A DNA stretch of 11,594 bases from an uncultured Lachnospiraceae bacterium (GTDB lineage: Bacteria; Bacillota; Clostridia; Lachnospirales; Lachnospiraceae), in assembly GCA_910579275.1 (NCBI GenBank), contig CAJTTO010000074.1, forward strand, positions 1 through 11,594. The letters are read 5' to 3'. Positions 6,830 to 11,594 of the stretch are shown one piece after another. The notes under the pieces were generated by a model. The model ran no database searches. It worked only from the letters and a program-made list of their open reading frames with translations, and was not told the origin of the DNA. A program made the translations under genes and the position numbers. Numbering within the stretch: the stretch's first letter is position 1; each line of letters starts with the position of its first letter.

Positions 6830-9800
6830 AGCTGATGAGTTATTACGTCTGCAAAATGGCAACTATCTCAACATGACAGAATACTACCAGTCCATGATAG
6901 GCTTGCAGGATGAATACTATAACAGTGAAGCATTAAAGCTCAAGAATCTCGCTGACACAATGGAAACCCAGTATGGACGAATGAGCCACGTAACCCTCAC
7001 AAGACCTTCTGTTGACGCATCTGAAATCCAGTCAGCAGGCTACACGACAGAATTAACTTCCTCTTCTGTCTATGCACAGTCATTTGGTGATGAAACCAAA
7101 CAAGTCGTTCTTACACCAATCCTTCCAGATGGTACAGTTCTATCACCCGAAGCACTTACAGCTTATGCAGATAAACTTCTCAAAGGTGAAAAGATTGACG
7201 CAGACATACAGCTTTCCATGTTCGAGGGAAAGGATGCCGTAAAGCAGACTGCCGAATATATCAGTGGTCTTGAGAAGATGCAGTCAGAATACCAGAATCT
7301 TAAAAAGACATTCTCTGAAAGCCCCTATGGTGATTTCACGGAGGAACAGCTGGAAGCAATCGAAAAACTTACGGAAGAAATTGAAAAACATAAGAGTCAG
7401 TTGACCAGTGAGTTAGGCGACATCAAATCAGCCTACGACGACCTTATCGGAATCCGCGATACCTACAATGAACACGGCAAAATCAGCGTTGACCAGTACC
7501 AGTCCCTGTGTGACATGGGCTTTGAATACCTTGCGCTCCTGTCAGATGAAAGCGGTGCCCTCTCCCTTGACGAAGATGCATTCCAGCGGCTTACGGATGC
7601 AAAGATACAGCAGATTCAGGTTGACATGGCACTCCAGGCTGTTGACCTCATCAATAACATCCAGACCGAACAGCAGGCAGTACAGTACCTTGCATCATCT
7701 TATGAGAACCTTGCGGCAAATGCCCTGGGTGCGGCTGAACAGATGCTGTATGCGGCACAGGCAAATGCACAGCTCATGTACGGTGCTGACAGTATGCAGG
7801 CGCAGGCGGCAAATACCATCGTAAAGGGTTATGAAAATTCCAAGCTTGCAGCAGGCGTAGTCGACATTAAGATGCAGTCAGGCGGGGGATATGAAAAACC
7901 AAAGGAGGACAAGGAGGAAAAACAGCAGGAAAAGACATTTGACTGGATTGAAACGCTCCTTGAAAAGATATCCGCCAAGACCGGAAAGATAATCGACAAG
8001 ATAGAAAAGTTCTATAACTGGCAGAAAAAGAACCTGATGATAAACCGTGCGGTAAGGGCGACAAACGGGGAAATCATGCAGAACCAGATTGCATACCAGT
8101 CATACATGAAGGCGGCAAATGCCGTTAAACTCCGTGCGGATTACGTGAAGAAGATACAGGAGGGGAAACTCAACATCGAAACCCTCAAATATACTGACGG
8201 CGATGTCAATTCCGGGATAATAAAGAAAATCGAGAAATACACCGAATGGTACGAGAAGGCGCAGGAATGCCTTGAAACAATAAACAGCCTTTATGACCAG
8301 CAGCGTGACCTCATCAGGCAGAAGCTTGACAACGTACTGAACTATTATTCCGACATGGACTCCTACCTTTCTTCCATCACGTCAAAGATGGAATCACTCA
8401 TTTCGCTTAATGACGAGATGGGAAAACGCAGTTCCCTTACAGAGCTTGTGGAACAGTTTGCAGTCCTTTCAGACCAGATTAATTCCACAACACAGAAAGA
8501 AATCGCACCCGGCATGACCGTCACGGAAGGCTCCCTTGGGGATTCAAAGAAGGTGGCTGATGCCGTAAACCGCGACAGGCAGGAACTTGCCGACAGCATA
8601 CAGGACAAAATTGACAACCTCAGCCCCGACCAGTCCGGCACATACACAAAACTGCTGAAGGACATTGCCAAGACCGAGGCACAGATTGAAAAGTATAGGG
8701 ACAAGGGATGGGATGTCAGAAAGGCGAAACAGTTCGAGAAACTCACACAGAAGCTTGCGGACTATTATGCACTCCAGGCGGAGCTTGACGAACATGCCAC
8801 GTCCGACACCATTGCAAACTACAGCAGGATTTATACCGCATGGCAGAAATTACAGAATAAGATAGACAGTGGCAAAACCCTCTCAAAATCAGAACAGAAA
8901 AAGTATGATTCCTATGAAAAACAGCTTGAAGCACTGAAAAACAGCGGACAGGCATCGCTTGACAGGCTTTATGCGCAACTTGCGGAAGCCAAAGGCACGG
9001 CAGAAAAACAGACCGAAGCCGACAGACTGAAGGATGAGATATCAGATGTACAGAAAGACCTTGAAAACACTGCCACCTATAAAAATCTCATAAGCAGTAT
9101 TGAGACTATCAGGAACAGGCTTGCCGTACTGGACGAAAAAGGCTACGACAACCTGTCAAAGAGCCAGAAAAAGACATACGACAAATTAAGGGCACAGCTT
9201 GAAGCTTATTATGCACAGAAGGAATCCCTTGATGGGAATGCCACTGCGTCTAACATTGCCGAATACAACAAAATCTACCTTGCGTGGAAGAAACTGCAGG
9301 ACAAGCTTGACAAGGGCGGGAACCTGTCAGTCAGCGAATGGAAGAAATACAATGCCTACACGGAACAGCTCGAATATTATGCAAAAGACAAGGCTGACAT
9401 GCTCGAAAAGCTCCACGATGACCTTGGGGAAGCCCTTGACCCCAGTGACAAGCTGGAACAGATTGAAAAGACCTATGAGGAATCCGCTGAGGGAATATAT
9501 GAGAGCTACCACAGCCAGATAGACAGCATCAACAATGAAGCAATAAACACACAGCAGTACCAGAACCTCCTTGCAAAGAAACAGAAGCTTGAACAGAAAA
9601 AGGACACAAAAGGACTTTCCAAATCGGAGCAGGCACAGCTTGACAAATACAACGCCGAACTTGAAGCGTTACAGAAGGGTGCAACCGGAAACAACATCTC
9701 CGAGTACATGAAGACATGGGAGTCATGGTATAAGTTGCAACAGAAACTTGACAATGGGGGAAGACTGTCTGCAAATGAAGCAAAGAAATATGACACCTAC

Positions 9801-11594
9801 AAGGCACAGCTTGAAGCATGGAACAGGGAAAAGCAGACACAGATCAGCGACCTGTTAAGCCAGATGGAGGACGACCTTGAACAGCTCCAGAAAACCTATA
9901 CGGAAAACGTGTCCGAGGCAGAGTCCGAAGTAAATGACTACTATGCGAACCTCTACCAGCTTGCAAAACAGATCGCGGAATACAACCTTACGACCCTGAA
10001 GGCACAGCTTGAATACCTTGACAGCTTTATCGGCTATTACAAGGAGCTTGTTTCACTGTATGATACTTTCAGCGGTGACAAGCTTACAAAACTGCTGACA
10101 GATTTGGATGAAAATGCAGTAAGGACAAAGGTTGAGACATATGGCGCATACCTTGAGACATTGCAGGAAAAGTATGACACCACCCTCTCTGAAATGGGCG
10201 AATACGGACAGCTCCTTGACGCGCTTGACACAAATGATTTTGAATCTTCCATGGACGTGTTCAACAAGGCACTTGAAAGCTACCGCCAGAGTGGCGACAC
10301 AGCAATGGCTGAAAAATTACAGTCCGTGCTTGACCTGCTCAATGAACGTGCCGTTGATGCCGACAACTGGGGGGAATATGCAGACAAGTGGGCAGAGGAA
10401 TGGGAAAAGGAGCTTGCATCCGCAAAACAGGAGCTTATCGGGACTGCGACAGAGATACAGAATGTCAATGACGCACTTAGGAATGCAAAGTTTGAGAACA
10501 TCACGAATGCCATCAGTGAACTAGAAACTGCAAAGGGAATACTCTCCTCCATCACAGATCTGATACAGGACGAATGGCTGTATGACAACGGAGAACTTTC
10601 AGAATACGGACAGGCAAAAGTTGCACTCCTTGTATCACAGCTTGAGGACGCACACAAAAAGGCAGATGCTTATCTGGACTTGTACAATGAAATACAGAAC
10701 AACAAAGATACCTATGCTTCTGACAAGGCTTACATGGAAGATCTCAACAATGCCATCCAGAATTACTATAACACGCTGGGAGAATCCGCATCTCTTGAAA
10801 ACAGCATTATTGAACTGATGAAACGCAGTGCACAGGAAGAGCTTGACAGCCTGAATAAAATCATTGATGCGCGCAAGAAGGCATTGCAGAAAAAGAAGGA
10901 ATACTACGATTACAATAAGACCATAAAGAACAGTCAGAAGGAAATCGACAGTATCAAAGCCCAGATCGCCGCGATTGAAAATCTTTCAGGTGCAATGGAC
11001 GCAGCAACAAAAGCAAAGCTCGCACAATTAAAAGCTGACCTTGCAGAAAAAGAAGATGCTTTGAAAGAAACCAAGGACGAACATACCTATACATTACAGA
11101 TAGATGCGCTTGACGAATTTGCGGCATCCCTTGAAGAAACACTCGACAATTCCACGAAGTCCCTTGCGGAAATTCTTGAGGAACACAGTAAGCTGATGGG
11201 CGATGCCAAAGACCTTTACGAGACGGTCGGTGGCAGCGTGAATGACACACTGGATAAGATTAAAGACCTCTACGGTGGCACAGGCACATTAACTGGCAGC
11301 GCGGATATAGACTTGACACCAAAGGGAACTGAAGACAGCAAAACGGGCAATACCACTCCCCCGGCACCGGCAAGCAGTAATGAGACCACCAATAGCACCA
11401 AAGACGATCCGGAGGATGTCAACCTGATAATCAAACAGAACATGGTTAAGGCTGCGGAGTTCTTTGCGAAATACAGGGATGAACTGATGGATCCCCAGCG
11501 GGTATTCAAGGTGAATGATTCGCAGATGCTTGAAATGATGAACAGACAGTTTTCGGTTATGGCTGGGGTAAGTCACAATACTCCTGATTATGTA
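6675..11594 (+). CDS. Phage tail tape measure protein, C-terminal coiled-coil part (runs off the window)
   Basis: One uninterrupted frame of about 1640 codons reaches the window edge with no stop. It continues exon 2 after the frame break. If the break is real, an internal ATG at 6753 with GAGGA at 6744-6748 close before it could start a separate protein. The content, counted from 6675, is as follows: helices with many YY and Q/E/K residues; a GGGYEKPKEDKEEKQQEK linker near residue 410; a FDWIETLLEKISAKTGKII motif at about 421, which I associate with very long tape measure proteins of gut Clostridia phages; further coiled coils; a block of tandem repeats at about 656-1049; more coiled coil to about 1530; then a T, S, N and P-rich linker (11274-11417) and the helical start of a C-terminal domain. 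Such long helices fit a ruler packed in the tail tube. Base composition is visibly richer in G and C than exon 1. I see no peptidase or lysozyme motif. No end is visible. Confidence 0.88.
8643..9821 (+). repeat. Three two-part protein repeats in the coiled-coil ruler
   Basis: Six related units of about 40-47 residues alternate between two types. A-type units lie at 8643-8777, 9078-9218 and 9558-9677 and open with Y-x-x-L-(L/I), as in YTKLL, YKNLI and YQNLL. B-type units lie at 8820-8939, 9264-9386 and 9705-9821. They read Y, W, then KLQxKxDxGxxLS, then KKYxxYxxQLE. A short spacer with an N-(I/T)-(A/S)-like run (DTIANYS, SNIAEYN, NNISEYM) joins each A to its B. Longer, less similar linkers separate the three pairs. 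The units are conserved as protein rather than as exact DNA, so the duplication is old or under selection. Repeated helical units fit a length-measuring role. Confidence 0.75.

Noticed and set aside
8643..9821. CRISPR array or exact DNA tandem repeat
   Set aside because: The repeats are conserved at protein level only, with unequal spacing and within an open coding frame.
7468..10818. Several open frames of 60-130 codons on both strands in the 3' half
   Set aside because: All overlap the single long coiled-coil frame. Their R/H/S/T-rich or C/S/F-rich composition is typical of shadow frames of Q/E/K-rich coding sequence.

Overview
The window is a piece of a tail morphogenesis cluster from a siphovirus-like phage or prophage of a low-to-moderate GC Firmicute. 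Lachnospiraceae or a related gut Clostridia lineage is the best guess, from the AT-rich 5' half, the strong AGGAG-type ribosome site with a TTG start, and the style of the tape measure protein. Nearly all of the window is one very large tail tape measure protein (TMP) gene. It is not continuous: a probable group I intron interrupts it at about 3388-4339, and it changes reading frame at about 6674.

Layout. Bases 1-145 hold the 3' end of an upstream gene, readable only by moving from frame 1 to frame 2. This suits the frameshifted tail assembly chaperone normally found just before a TMP gene. Bases 146-375 are AT-rich non-coding DNA with imperfect repeats, ending in the ribosome site for the TMP. 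Bases 376-3387 are TMP exon 1, with coiled coils followed by a TP901-type tape measure core. Bases 3388 to about 4339 look like a group I intron. Helices fall in the order P3, P4 (tentative), P7, P3', P8, P7', P9, with a J8/7-P7' strand close to the usual consensus. In place of a homing endonuclease, the intron carries a reverse-strand gene for a 132-residue zinc-ribbon protein with its own promoter and ribosome site. Bases 4340 to about 6674 are TMP exon 2, with a hydrophobic segment and then long helices. A +1 shift in an AAAGGG run then moves the coding sequence into another frame, which stays open from about 6675 to the window end at 11594. That part is mostly coiled coil and includes three copies of a two-part repeat at 8643-9821.

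How it works together. The chaperone and TMP act as a pair in tail assembly: the TMP sets tail length and the chaperone keeps it soluble. With the intron removed and the frame restored, the TMP would exceed 3,400 residues and is still unfinished at the window edge. The zinc-ribbon gene runs against the TMP transcript and looks like passenger DNA lodged in the intron, comparable to a phage moron. The most unusual points are the intron with antisense non-endonuclease cargo, the atypical P7 of its core, and the frame break close to a change in base composition.
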